A DNA stretch of 64,000 bases. Source: an uncultured Flavobacteriaceae bacterium (GTDB lineage Bacteria; Bacteroidota; Bacteroidia; Flavobacteriales; Flavobacteriaceae). How positions within the stretch are numbered: position 1 is the first letter of the stretch; the number at the start of each line of letters is the position of its first letter. Location: contig CANMXP010000003.1 in assembly GCA_947501845.1 (NCBI GenBank), positions 248,001-312,000 on the forward strand, in the 5' to 3' direction. Of this stretch, positions 14,106 to 22,688 are shown in pieces. Made by a program: the position numbers and the translations under genes. A model generated the notes under the pieces. That model did not search any database. It saw only the letters and a list, made by a program, of their open reading frames with translations, and was not told where the DNA came from.

Positions 14106-16970
14106 ATGAAATACCATTTCAACGAAATAGAAGCCAAATGGCAAAAGTATTGGGCAGAAAACCAAACGTTTAAAGCAGTTAATAATAGCGAAAAACCAAA
14201 ATACTATGTTTTGGATATGTTCCCTTATCCAAGTGGAGCGGGATTACACGTTGGACATCCACTAGGATATATAGCTTCAGATATTTATGCACGCTACAAA
14301 CGTCATCAAGGGTTTAATGTATTGCATCCACAAGGGTATGATAGTTTTGGTTTACCAGCCGAGCAGTATGCTATTCAAACTGGGCAACATCCAGCAATAA
14401 CGACTGCCGAAAATATAAAAACATATCGCAGACAGTTAGACCAAATAGGCTTTTCGTTCGATTGGTCTCGTGAAGTTAGAACATCAGATCCAAGCTATTA
14501 CAAATGGACACAGTGGATTTTTATCCAATTGTTTGAATCTTGGTATAATAATGCTACTAATAAAGCTGAAGATATTTCGAAGTTGGTCGCCATTTTTGAA
14601 GCAGAAGGAAACATAAATGTGAATGCATGTTGTGATGACGATGTTAAAACATTTTCTGCAGAAGAATGGCAAGGGTTTTCATCTGAAAAACAGCAAAAAA
14701 TATTACTACAATACAGGCTTACTTATTTAGCCGAAACGGAAGTAAACTGGTGCCCAGCATTAGGAACCGTTTTGGCGAATGATGAAATTATAAATGGTGT
14801 TTCAGAACGTGGCGGACATCCTGTAATTCGTAAAAAAATGACCCAGTGGAGCATGCGTATTTCTGCCTATGCGGAACGTTTGCTTCAAGGATTAGATAAG
14901 ATTGATTGGACAGACTCACTAAAGGAAAGCCAACGAAATTGGATTGGAAAATCTGTTGGGGCGTCTGTTTCTTTCAAGATTATTGCCGAAGGCAATAATC
15001 TTGAAAGAAACATTGAAGTGTTTACAACAAGACCCGATACCATTTTTGGAGTTTCATTCATGACCCTAGCACCAGAACATGAATTGGTATCACAAATAAC
15101 CACACCAGAACAAAAAGAAGCAGTAAACGCTTATATTCTAGCAACAGCAAAGCGTAGTGAGCGTGATAGAATGGCCGATGTAAAAACCATTTCGGGTGTA
15201 TTTACGGGTGCCTATGTAGAACACCCATTTACAAAAGAACCGATTCCTATTTGGATTGGCGACTATGTACTAGCGGGTTATGGCACAGGAGCGGTGATGT
15301 CGGTACCTTGTGGGGACCAACGTGATTACGATTTTGCAAAACATTTTGGTATTCCGATTCCGAATATTTTTGAAGGGGTCGATATATCTGAGGAAGCTTT
15401 TGCCGATAAAGAAAAAACGATCATAACCAATAGTGATTTCATTAACGGCATGAGCTATAAAAAAGCAACCAAACGTGTTATTTTCGAACTGGAACAGTTG
15501 GGACAAGGCCAAGGTAAAACCAATTATAGATTGCGTGATGCTGTATTTAGCAGGCAGCGTTATTGGGGAGAGCCATTTCCAGTATATTACGTTAATGGGA
15601 TGCCTCAAATGATCGTCAAAGAACATTTACCAATAAAATTACCAGAAGTTGAAAAATATTTACCAACCGAAACTGGAGAGCCACCATTAGGAAACGCTAC
15701 AGTTTGGGCTTGGGATACAAATACGAATCAAGTGGTAAGCAATGATCTTGTCACCCAGAGCGCAATCGAAGGGTCTCAGGATAACGGGATCTATCCACTT
15801 GAACTAAACACCATGCCAGGCTGGGCAGGAAGCTCATTTTATTTCAACAGGTACATGGATCCTGAAAATGATAATGAAATGGCATCTAAAGAAGCTTTAG
15901 ATTACTGGCAGGATGTCGATTTATATATAGGCGGAAGCGAGCATGCTACGGGACATTTATTATACTCTCGTTTTTGGCAAAAATTCTTGTTCGATAAAGA
16001 TGTTGTACCTGTTGACGAGTATGCTAAAAAGTTAATTAATCAAGGGATGATTTTGGGGACTAGTGCTATTGTATATCGCATTTCAGGAACTAATAAATAT
16101 GTTTCTAAAGGATTAAAAGATAGTTATGATGTTGAAGAAATAAGAGTTGATGTTAATATGGTTAATGCTTCAGATGAAATTAATATAGAAGCATTAAAAA
16201 ATTGGCAGCCACAATTTAGTGATGCTGAATTTATTTTGGAAGGAGATAATTATATCGTTGGTAGAGAAGTTGAAAAAATGTCTAAACGTTGGTTTAATGT
16301 TGTCAACCCAGACAATATTTGCGAGCAGTATGGAGCAGACAGCTTAAGACTTTACGAAATGTTCTTAGGTCCTTTAGAGCAATACAAACCCTGGAATACA
16401 TCAGGTATTACAGGGGTACATTCATTCTTGAAAAAACTTTGGAAACTTTACCATCAAGGAGAAAATGGAGCTTTTTACGTAACGAGTTCCACTCCTTCGG
16501 AGGGGCTAGGGGAGGCTCTTAAAACCCTTCATAAAACGATTAAAAAGGTACAAGAAGATATAGAGAATTTCTCGTTTAATACGTCCGTATCTACTTTTAT
16601 GATTGCTGTTAATGAGTTAACGGCTCAAAAATGTACAAGTAAAGCCATTCTTGAACCGCTATTAATTTTAATTTCACCTTATGCACCACATATTGCAGAA
16701 GAATTATGGAATCAATTGGGGCATGATGAATCTATTTCAACGGCAGAATTTCCAAAATTTGATGGTAGCCATTTAGTAGAAAGCAGTAAAAACTACCCCA
16801 TTTCATTCAATGGAAAAATGCGTTTTACACTAGAACTACCATTAGATATGAGCAAAGATGATATAGAAAAAACAGTTTTAGAACACGAAAAAACGAAAGA
16901 ACAATTACAGGGACGTGAACCTAAAAAAGTCATTGTAGTTCCAGGAAAAATAGTCAATATTGTTGGGTAA
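14106..16970 (+). CDS. leuS: Leucyl-tRNA synthetase with three repeat-derived insertions
   Basis: 954 residues. A class I synthetase that charges tRNA-Leu. The HIGH-type motif HVGH is at 48-51 (after MFPYPSGAGL) and KMSKR at 724-728. The editing domain is marked by TTRPDTIFGVSFM. Three short stretches depart from the family pattern. The one near residues 287-303 comes from a perfect hairpin (14966-15012). The one near 548-560 (LVTQSAIEGSQDN) comes from a dispersed repeat. The one near 794-804 (SSTPSEGLGEA) comes from a CTCCTTCGGAGGGG-type repeat. All keep the frame and avoid catalytic motifs. Flavobacterial LeuRS is long anyway, so the length alone is not diagnostic. It is followed after 38 bases by a DUF302 gene. 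Confidence 0.97.
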   Translation: MKYHFNEIEAKWQKYWAENQTFKAVNNSEKPKYYVLDMFPYPSGAGLHVGHPLGYIASDIYARYKRHQGFNVLHPQGYDSFGLPAEQYAIQTGQHPAITTAENIKTYRRQLDQIGFSFDWSREVRTSDPSYYKWTQWIFIQLFESWYNNATNKAEDISKLVAIFEAEGNINVNACCDDDVKTFSAEEWQGFSSEKQQKILLQYRLTYLAETEVNWCPALGTVLANDEIINGVSERGGHPVIRKKMTQWSMRISAYAERLLQGLDKIDWTDSLKESQRNWIGKSVGASVSFKIIAEGNNLERNIEVFTTRPDTIFGVSFMTLAPEHELVSQITTPEQKEAVNAYILATAKRSERDRMADVKTISGVFTGAYVEHPFTKEPIPIWIGDYVLAGYGTGAVMSVPCGDQRDYDFAKHFGIPIPNIFEGVDISEEAFADKEKTIITNSDFINGMSYKKATKRVIFELEQLGQGQGKTNYRLRDAVFSRQRYWGEPFPVYYVNGMPQMIVKEHLPIKLPEVEKYLPTETGEPPLGNATVWAWDTNTNQVVSNDLVTQSAIEGSQDNGIYPLELNTMPGWAGSSFYFNRYMDPENDNEMASKEALDYWQDVDLYIGGSEHATGHLLYSRFWQKFLFDKDVVPVDEYAKKLINQGMILGTSAIVYRISGTNKYVSKGLKDSYDVEEIRVDVNMVNASDEINIEALKNWQPQFSDAEFILEGDNYIVGREVEKMSKRWFNVVNPDNICEQYGADSLRLYEMFLGPLEQYKPWNTSGITGVHSFLKKLWKLYHQGENGAFYVTSSTPSEGLGEALKTLHKTIKKVQEDIENFSFNTSVSTFMIAVNELTAQKCTSKAILEPLLILISPYAPHIAEELWNQLGHDESISTAEFPKFDGSHLVESSKNYPISFNGKMRFTLELPLDMSKDDIEKTVLEHEKTKEQLQGREPKKVIVVPGKIVNIVG
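14966..15012. repeat. Perfect 22-bp-arm palindrome inside leuS
   Basis: Left arm 14966-14987 and right arm 14991-15012 are exact reverse complements with a 3-base loop (GAA). The centre reads ATTATTGCC-GAA-GGCAATAAT. It encodes VSFKIIAEGNNLERN at the start of the editing-domain insertion. Coding DNA rarely holds such a long perfect palindrome by chance. Confidence 0.95.
15748..15776. repeat. Dispersed repeat inside leuS
   Basis: TTGTCACCCAGAGCG followed by CAATCGAAGGGTCT contains the core GAGCGCAATCGAAG, which matches the tandem units in truB at 13 of 14 positions. ACCC and GGGT form short inverted ends. It encodes LVTQSAIEGS. Confidence 0.65.
16488..16517. repeat. GC-rich palindromic repeat inside leuS
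   Basis: CTCCTTCGGAGGGG, then CTAGGGGAGGCTC. CTCC-TTCG-GAGG forms a tight hairpin with a UUCG-like loop. The composition is much richer in G+C than the surrounding gene. A related but weaker CTCCTTTGGAGG lies after the TonB receptor gene (about 1285-1298). Confidence 0.65.
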
Positions 16971-17008
16971 TGTGATTTTTGGAGACTAAGAGGTCTGAAC
17001 GAATTATT

Positions 17009-17407
17009 ATGAATGAATCTGGAATTATCTCAAAAATAAGTCATCAAGATTTTGATACAACTTATCAAAAATTAAAGGATGTTATTGAACACAATCCAAA
17101 CTTAAAAATTATAGCAGAGTTAAACCATCAAGGGAATGCTTCTTCTGTAGGTTTAGAGTTAAACCCAACACGAATCATCATGTTTGGAAATCCTAATTTA
17201 GGAACACCTTTGATGCAGAATGCTCAAACAATTGGTTTGGATTTACCGCAGAAAGTATTAGTTTATCAAAATGCAGAAGGCGTTGTAAAAGTAGCGTATA
17301 ACGATCCTTTATACTTAAAGGATAGGCATGGAGTTACTAATAAAGAAGAAATATTGAATAAGATAGCAGGCGCATTAGATAAAATTACAAATGCTGCCAT
17401 AGTATGA
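17009..17407 (+). CDS. DUF302 family protein
   Basis: 132 residues from the ATG at 17009. An in-frame TTG at 16979 would add ten residues but is a less likely start. The DUF302 pattern is clear: a ferredoxin-like domain with ISHQDFDTTYQKLKDVI at the N-terminus, PTRIIMFGNPNLGTPLMQ in the middle and KVLVYQNAEGVVKVAYNDP toward the end. The family is small and cytoplasmic or exported depending on the member. No signal peptide is visible here. The biochemical role is unknown. It is 38 bases downstream of leuS on the same strand. Confidence 0.88.
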   Translation: MNESGIISKISHQDFDTTYQKLKDVIEHNPNLKIIAELNHQGNASSVGLELNPTRIIMFGNPNLGTPLMQNAQTIGLDLPQKVLVYQNAEGVVKVAYNDPLYLKDRHGVTNKEEILNKIAGALDKITNAAIV

Positions 17408-17622
17408 TTTTATAGAAATAATCAATTTATTGTCTCTATACTTGCTATACAGTTTTAAGCATGAGCGCTTATTTTAGTCATGTCGAAATAAAGAATGATT
17501 GAGACATCACATTATGCTATTGTGAATGCACTTTATAAATTTATGCGATTTCTCCTTTTGTCAGAAATGACTATTTGTTGCCGTTTTGACCAAGGGAGAA
17601 CATGTTTTTTTAATAATAGTTA
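17408..17622. repeat. Intergenic stretch with decayed repeat-like sequence
   Basis: No gene was seen. The stretch contains TAGTCATGTCGAAATAAAG and, further on, GCGATTTCTCC, AGAAATGACTATTTG, and TTTTGACCAAGGGAGAA. These resemble the stem sequences of GTCATTTCGA / GGGAGAAATC-type repeats of flavobacteria, but they are degenerate and no full stem can be drawn with confidence. Confidence 0.35.
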
Positions 17623-17883
17623 ATGGATTATATAGAAATCATTGGTTTTATAGCAGCAGTTTTAACCACAGCAGCATTCTTACCGCAAGTATATAAAACA
17701 TGGAAGACCAAAGATGTTTCTAGCCTATCTTTGCCTATGCTGCTTTTATTCTTTATCGGTATTGTTTCATGGTTAGTCTACGGGTTTCTAAAAAACAGTC
17801 CTTCTATGATTTTCGCCAATAGTATTACCGTAGTATCTTCATTTTTGCTGGTTTATTTCAAAATTAAATACAAGAAAAAATAA
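17623..17883 (+). CDS. SemiSWEET family sugar transporter
   Basis: 86 residues, three TM helices (about 4-20, 36-56 and 62-80), the size of bacterial SemiSWEETs. The PQ-loop motif is LPQVYKTWKTKDVSSLSL (20-37), with the conserved Pro-Gln followed by the Ser-Ser-Leu-Ser turn. SemiSWEETs dimerise to form a passive sugar uniporter in the inner membrane. The transported sugar is unknown. It stands alone, downstream of the repeat-containing spacer. Confidence 0.9.
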   Translation: MDYIEIIGFIAAVLTTAAFLPQVYKTWKTKDVSSLSLPMLLLFFIGIVSWLVYGFLKNSPSMIFANSITVVSSFLLVYFKIKYKKK

Positions 17884-18094
17884 ATCAACTTAATAATTTC
17901 GGGGGGGTATTTTTAGTCCAAATTTCCTATTTCATAAAATAATATTTCCATTTTATAGAAATCGATAAAAATGTGTCAGCTTTAGTTAAAAGGCTAATAT
18001 TTTGTCTTTTTCGTTGTAATTTTAACAAACAAATTAACCTAAATATTGTCTATGTTAATTACTTCAGACAATTAATTAAAAATTAGAATAAAAG

Positions 18095-19195
18095 ATGAAA
18101 ATTGGTGTCCCAAAAGAAATTAAAAACAATGAAAATAGAGTGGGTATGACCCCTGCTGGCGTTTTTGAACTTACAAAAAGAAATCATACAGTTTACATAC
18201 AAACTAGTGCTGGTTTTGGTAGTGGTTTTTTTGATGAAGATTATCAAGAAGCTGGTGCGATTATTTTAAATACTATCGAGGAAGTTTATGCTACCAGTGA
18301 TATGATTGTAAAAGTAAAAGAACCGATACAAGAGGAGTATCAATTAATAAAACCTGATCAAGTTGTTTTTACCTATTTTCATTTTGCATCGAGTGAAGCA
18401 CTAACAAAGGCTATGATAGTTAGTGGAGCAATCTGTATTGCTTATGAAACTGTTGAGGAGGCCGATGGTTCTTTGCCATTGTTAATTCCAATGTCTGAAG
18501 TCGCTGGTCGCATGTCTATACAGCAAGGCGCTAAATATTTGGAAAAACCTATTAAAGGACGTGGTGTTTTATTAGGAGGAGTACCAGGAGTCGCACCAGG
18601 AAAGGTTTTGGTTTTAGGAGCAGGTATTGTAGGAATTCAAGCAGCTAAAATGGCTGCAGGATTAGGGGCTCATGTAATCATTATGGATATTAATATGAAA
18701 CAATTGCGTTATGTAAATGATGTGATGCCAAATCATGTAGTAACCGAGTTTTCAAACGAATACAATATTAGAAAACGCATTAAAGAATCTGATTTAATTA
18801 TTGGAGGTGTTTTAATAAAAGGAGCAAAGGCGCCTAAATTAATTACTAAAGATATGCTGAAAGATATGCGACCAGGTACTGTAATTGTGGATGTTGCGGT
18901 AGATCAAGGTGGGTGTTTTGAAACGACTAAAGCAACCACGCATGAAGATCCAACTTATATTATAAACGATGTCGTGCACTATAGTGTTGCTAATATGCCA
19001 GGAGCAGTACCATATACGTCTACTGTGGCTCTAACCAATGTAACCTTGCCCTACATTATTAAATTGGCAAACGAAGGTTGGGAAAAAGCATGTGAAAATA
19101 ATATACCTTTATCAAAAGGATTAAATATTGTTAAAGGTCAAGTGGTTTATAAAGAAATAGCAGAAGCCTTTAATTGGGAAACCGAAATTGTTTAA
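18095..19195 (+). CDS. ald: Alanine dehydrogenase
   Basis: 366 residues. NAD-dependent oxidative deamination of L-alanine to pyruvate and ammonium, cytoplasmic. The start MKIGVPKEIKNNENRVGMTP is diagnostic of the AlaDH/PNT family and Lys and Arg substrate residues lie there. The Rossmann motif GAGIVG is near residue 175. The C-terminal NDVVHYSVANMPGAVPYTST segment is the conserved AlaDH motif. Length is normal. It stands alone with a 211-base AT-rich upstream region. A long run GGGGGGG lies at about 17901-17907 in that region. Confidence 0.97.
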   Translation: MKIGVPKEIKNNENRVGMTPAGVFELTKRNHTVYIQTSAGFGSGFFDEDYQEAGAIILNTIEEVYATSDMIVKVKEPIQEEYQLIKPDQVVFTYFHFASSEALTKAMIVSGAICIAYETVEEADGSLPLLIPMSEVAGRMSIQQGAKYLEKPIKGRGVLLGGVPGVAPGKVLVLGAGIVGIQAAKMAAGLGAHVIIMDINMKQLRYVNDVMPNHVVTEFSNEYNIRKRIKESDLIIGGVLIKGAKAPKLITKDMLKDMRPGTVIVDVAVDQGGCFETTKATTHEDPTYIINDVVHYSVANMPGAVPYTSTVALTNVTLPYIIKLANEGWEKACENNIPLSKGLNIVKGQVVYKEIAEAFNWETEIV

Positions 19196-19269
19196 AACTG
19201 ACAAACTTTCAGACTTATAAATTGGCTTTATTTTTGCTATATATAATGTATAATTAAAAATAGAAGGCG

Positions 19270-19968
19270 ATGTTAGAATATTATATATTAATAGGAGGTA
19301 TAGCTTTAGTAAGCTGGTTGGTGAGTAGTACCTTAAAAAGAAAGTTTGAAAAATACTCGAAAGTGCAGTTGCGTAATGGTATGAGCGGTGCCGAAATTGC
19401 AGAAAAAATGTTAGCAGACCATGGTATTAGAGATGTTGAGGTGATTTCGACTCCTGGACGTCTTACCGATCATTATAATCCAAAAAATAAAACCGTTAAT
19501 TTAAGCGAAGCTGTTTACAATCAGCGTAACGCAGCCGCTGCGGCAGTTGCAGCGCACGAATGTGGTCATGCAGTACAGCATGCACAAGCGTATAGCTGGT
19601 TGCAAATGCGTTCTGCTTTAGTACCAGTAGTGAGTGTGTCTTCGGGAATGTCACATTGGTTAATCATGGGAGGGTTGATACTTGGTGCCGCTGCAGGAGT
19701 TGGTATAGGCTGGTGGGCCGCCGCTGCAGGTGTTGTGCTTATGGGCTTTGCCACATTGTTTAGTTTTATAACCTTACCTGTAGAATATGATGCCAGTAAT
19801 AGGGCTTTGGCTTGGTTGAAAAATAAAAACATGGTGTCTCAAGAAGAATATGAAGGATCTAAAGATGCACTTAAATGGGCTGCAAGAACCTATTTGGTAG
19901 CAGCTATTGGTGCTTTAGCGACGTTGTTATATTGGGCGCTTCAAATATTTGGAGGGTCAAGAGATTAA
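19270..19968 (+). CDS. Membrane zinc metallopeptidase (YugP/DUF2268-like)
   Basis: 232 residues. The HExxH motif appears as HECGH (about residues 96-100) after a long Ala-rich helix (NQRNAAAAAVAAHECGHA). An N-terminal TM (about 3-20) and two to three further hydrophobic helices place it in the inner membrane. The third zinc ligand is probably the Glu in LPVEYDASNRAL. It matches the YugP-type neutral zinc metallopeptidase family, of unknown substrates. It follows ald by 74 bases and is closed by a strong terminator. Confidence 0.92.
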   Translation: MLEYYILIGGIALVSWLVSSTLKRKFEKYSKVQLRNGMSGAEIAEKMLADHGIRDVEVISTPGRLTDHYNPKNKTVNLSEAVYNQRNAAAAAVAAHECGHAVQHAQAYSWLQMRSALVPVVSVSSGMSHWLIMGGLILGAAAGVGIGWWAAAAGVVLMGFATLFSFITLPVEYDASNRALAWLKNKNMVSQEEYEGSKDALKWAARTYLVAAIGALATLLYWALQIFGGSRD

Positions 19969-19975
19969 ATAAAAG

Positions 19976-20021
19976 GAAACTGAATTTTTCACTAAAACAG
20001 AAGAATTCAGTTTCTTTTTTT
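19976..20021 (+). terminator. Intrinsic terminator after metallopeptidase gene
   Basis: An 11-bp perfect stem (GAAACTGAATT / AATTCAGTTTC), 17-base loop, followed by a run of seven T. Confidence 0.75.
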
Positions 20022-20060
20022 AGTACATTTAAATTTTAAACCAATTAACAAATTCATATT

Positions 20061-20765
20061 ATGGAAGATATACAAAATGATAAGCTATTAATTAGTCATG
20101 TCTCTGATTTAGACCGTGTGGCATTTTATAAAAAAACCTATGCACATGTGGCAGGAGGCGTTTTGGTATTTATCCTTTTTGAATATTTGTTGCTTCAAAG
20201 TAGTGCTATTGTTGAATTTGCATTGTCAATGACCGAAGGCTACAGATGGCTAATCATGTTAGGTGGTTTTATGTTTATTACAAATTATGCAGAACGTATG
20301 GCTTTAAAAACGCCAGATAAAAACAAACAGTATTTGGCTTATGGTTTATATATTCTAGCGGAAGCTTTTATTTTTGTTCCGCTTATTTATATTGCTGCAT
20401 TTTACATGGAAACAGGACCAGAAATTTTAAATCAAGCAGCCATAGTTACATTAGCATTATTTTCAGGATTAACAGCTGTTGTTTTTCTTACTAAAAAAGA
20501 TTTTTCTTTTTTAAGAACAGGACTTACAATTGGATTCTTTATTGCGATAGGACTTATTATTGCAGGTGCTCTTTTTGGTTTTAATTTAGGTCTGTGGTTT
20601 TCTGTTGCTATGTGCTTATTGGCAGGTGGTTCCATATTGTATCAAACTTCTAATTTAGTAAATAAATACACTACCGAGGATTACATTCCAGCAGCATTGG
20701 GCTTATTTGCGTCTTTAATGTTACTGTTTTGGTATATACTTAGTATTTTTATGTCACGAGATTAA
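20061..20765 (+). CDS. Bax inhibitor-1 / YccA family membrane protein
   Basis: 234 residues with seven predicted TM helices, as in the BI-1 family. The N-terminal segment FYKKTYAHVAGGVLVF and the C-terminal ASLMLLFWYILSIF are characteristic. The family includes calcium-leak channels (YetJ) and FtsH regulators (YccA). Whether this one does either cannot be seen. It is flanked by terminators on both sides, so it is probably a single-gene transcript. Confidence 0.9.
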   Translation: MEDIQNDKLLISHVSDLDRVAFYKKTYAHVAGGVLVFILFEYLLLQSSAIVEFALSMTEGYRWLIMLGGFMFITNYAERMALKTPDKNKQYLAYGLYILAEAFIFVPLIYIAAFYMETGPEILNQAAIVTLALFSGLTAVVFLTKKDFSFLRTGLTIGFFIAIGLIIAGALFGFNLGLWFSVAMCLLAGGSILYQTSNLVNKYTTEDYIPAALGLFASLMLLFWYILSIFMSRD

Positions 20766-20785
20766 AAAGAATAACATATAAATTT

Positions 20786-20815
20786 AAAGCTCTGAAACGC
20801 CTCAGAGCTTTTTTG
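20786..20815 (+). terminator. Intrinsic terminator after Bax inhibitor-1-like gene
   Basis: A 10-bp perfect stem (AAAGCTCTGA / TCAGAGCTTT), 6-base loop, then TTTTTG. Confidence 0.8.
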
Positions 20816-20868
20816 TTTCTCAATTTGAAAAATTCCTCGATGCGATGCTTAGAGGTCATTTATGAAAT

Positions 20869-20896
20869 TGTCATTCTCGGTAATGCGGGAATTTAA
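20869..20896. repeat. Palindromic repeat before the MutS-like gene
   Basis: GTCATTCTCGGTAATGCGGGAAT forms a 7-bp stem (ATTCTCG / CGGGAAT, one G-U). It resembles GTCATTCCCGC...GCGGGAAT repeats seen in many bacteria. An open frame runs through it, but the ATG at 20910 just after it is the better start. Confidence 0.45.
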
Positions 20897-20909
20897 ATTA
20901 AAATTTAAG

Positions 20910-22679
20910 ATGGATAGTCCGATACCATATTATAAAGAACACTTAGAAAAATACCAATCTGAAGCCCAAAGGTTGTTCAAAAAAATGACGGCCTTGAGTA
21001 TGTTAAGACTATCTGTGTTTTTGATAACAGGATTTGGTGTCTATTTCACATTTCAGTATTGGCAAGTTGCTATGGTTCTTGCTATTATTGGTATTGCCGT
21101 ATTTGTTTTTTTATTGTCGAAATACACCGATATAAAAGGGCAAAGAAATTTTAATAAAGCTTTGGTCAAAATAAACGAAGAAGAAATTAAAATAGCTTCT
21201 GGCGATTTTCATGAACGAGATAAAGGTTTGCAGTTTCAAGACCCTACGCATTTTTATAGTTTGGATATTGATTTGTTTGGTCGCGGTTCTTTTTTTCAAT
21301 TTATTAATAGAACGACCATCAATGAAGGTAGCCAAAAGTTAGCAGATGCTTTAAAAGCAAATCATATTGACGCTATTGAGTTGCGCCAAGAGGCTATAAA
21401 AGAATTGAGCTCTAAACCAAAATGGCGACAATACTATTCGGCTACATCGAGTTTAGTTACCGTTGAAACACCTGCTAAAAATATTATAAGCTGGTTGCAA
21501 AGCTATCAATCCTTTTTGCCTAAAGTGATGCAATGGTTACCAATAACATTTGTTGTATGTTCAATCCTTATATTGGGCTTAACAGTTTTAAACTTTGTAA
21601 ACCCAGAATTTATAGGGTATTGGCTGCTTTTGGGACTAGGTATTACAGGTGTTTATGTTAAAAAAACTAATGTTTTGTCTTCAAATACAGATAGGGTTAA
21701 AGATACCTTTCGTCAATATGCACTGCTATTAGATTTAATAGAAAACGAAACCTTTACTTCAGAATTATTACAAGAAAAGCAACAGCAGATTCAATTAGAT
21801 ACAGAAAAAGCATCCCACATTTTTAAGAAGCTTTCAAAATCGTTAGACGCTTTAGATAATAGAAATAATATTATAGGTGCTATTTTTGGGAATGGGTTAT
21901 TTCTAACGGACATAAAAAACGGTTATAACATCGAAAAATGGATTGAACAATATCATGCTAAGGTTGCCGATTGGTTTGAAATTGTATCGTTTTTTGATGC
22001 CTATAATTCACTGGGGAATTTTGCTTTTAATCGTCCAGAATTTATATACCCAGAAATACAGGAAAAAGGAGCTGTTATTAGTGCCAATAGTTTAGGGCAT
22101 CCTTTATTAGATAAAAGTAAACGAGTCGATAGTGATTTAACAATAAAAAATGAGCAATTCTTTATTGTAACAGGAGCAAATATGGCAGGAAAAAGCACCT
22201 TTTTACGTACCGTGTCTTTACATATTGTTATGGCTAATGTTGGTCTTCCTATCTGTGCTAAATCAAGTAAATATTCGCCAGTAAAATTAATTACCAGCAT
22301 GCGAACAACAGATTCTCTAACAGATGACAGTTCGTATTTCTTTTCAGAATTAACCCGTCTAAAATATATAGTGGATGCTATTCAAAAAGAACCTTATTTT
22401 ATTGTTTTAGATGAAATTTTGAAAGGAACAAATAGTACCGACAAAGCTATCGGTTCCAGGAAATTTGTAGAGAAACTGGTAGCTTCGAATGCCACTGGTA
22501 TCATTGCGACTCACGATTTGAGTTTATGTGAAATTGAACAAGAACTTGAAGATGTGAAAAACTACTATTTTGATGCCGAAATTATTAATGATGAGCTTCA
22601 TTTCGATTATAAACTAAAAGTTGGGATTTGTCAAAATATGAATGCTTCTTTTCTTTTAAAGAAGATGGATATTGTTTAG
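20910..22679 (+). CDS. Membrane-anchored MutS-like ATPase
   Basis: 589 residues from the ATG at 20910. An upstream ATG (20862) would add 16 residues encoded by a repeat. The C-terminal half is a MutS-type ATPase: Walker A GANMAGKSTFLRT (about 421-433), the MutS motif MRTTDSLTDDSSYFFSEL, Walker B FIVLDEILKGTNS (about 510) and ATHDLSLCE. The N-terminal half lacks mismatch-recognition and clamp domains. Instead it has two paired hydrophobic segments (about 36-75 and 205-250), so the ATPase should sit on the inner membrane. Such MutS-like proteins are widespread in Bacteroidota and their role is unknown; a mismatch repair role is doubtful. Confidence 0.88.
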   Translation: MDSPIPYYKEHLEKYQSEAQRLFKKMTALSMLRLSVFLITGFGVYFTFQYWQVAMVLAIIGIAVFVFLLSKYTDIKGQRNFNKALVKINEEEIKIASGDFHERDKGLQFQDPTHFYSLDIDLFGRGSFFQFINRTTINEGSQKLADALKANHIDAIELRQEAIKELSSKPKWRQYYSATSSLVTVETPAKNIISWLQSYQSFLPKVMQWLPITFVVCSILILGLTVLNFVNPEFIGYWLLLGLGITGVYVKKTNVLSSNTDRVKDTFRQYALLLDLIENETFTSELLQEKQQQIQLDTEKASHIFKKLSKSLDALDNRNNIIGAIFGNGLFLTDIKNGYNIEKWIEQYHAKVADWFEIVSFFDAYNSLGNFAFNRPEFIYPEIQEKGAVISANSLGHPLLDKSKRVDSDLTIKNEQFFIVTGANMAGKSTFLRTVSLHIVMANVGLPICAKSSKYSPVKLITSMRTTDSLTDDSSYFFSELTRLKYIVDAIQKEPYFIVLDEILKGTNSTDKAIGSRKFVEKLVASNATGIIATHDLSLCEIEQELEDVKNYYFDAEIINDELHFDYKLKVGICQNMNASFLLKKMDIV

Positions 22680-22688
22680 TTATCTACC

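Noticed and set aside
15270-15626. Antisense ORF of 118 codons within leuS
   Set aside because: No recognisable domain or start context; leuS coding constraint explains it.
16979-17008. TTG start for the DUF302 gene
   Set aside because: A standard ATG at 17009 gives the usual family N-terminus.
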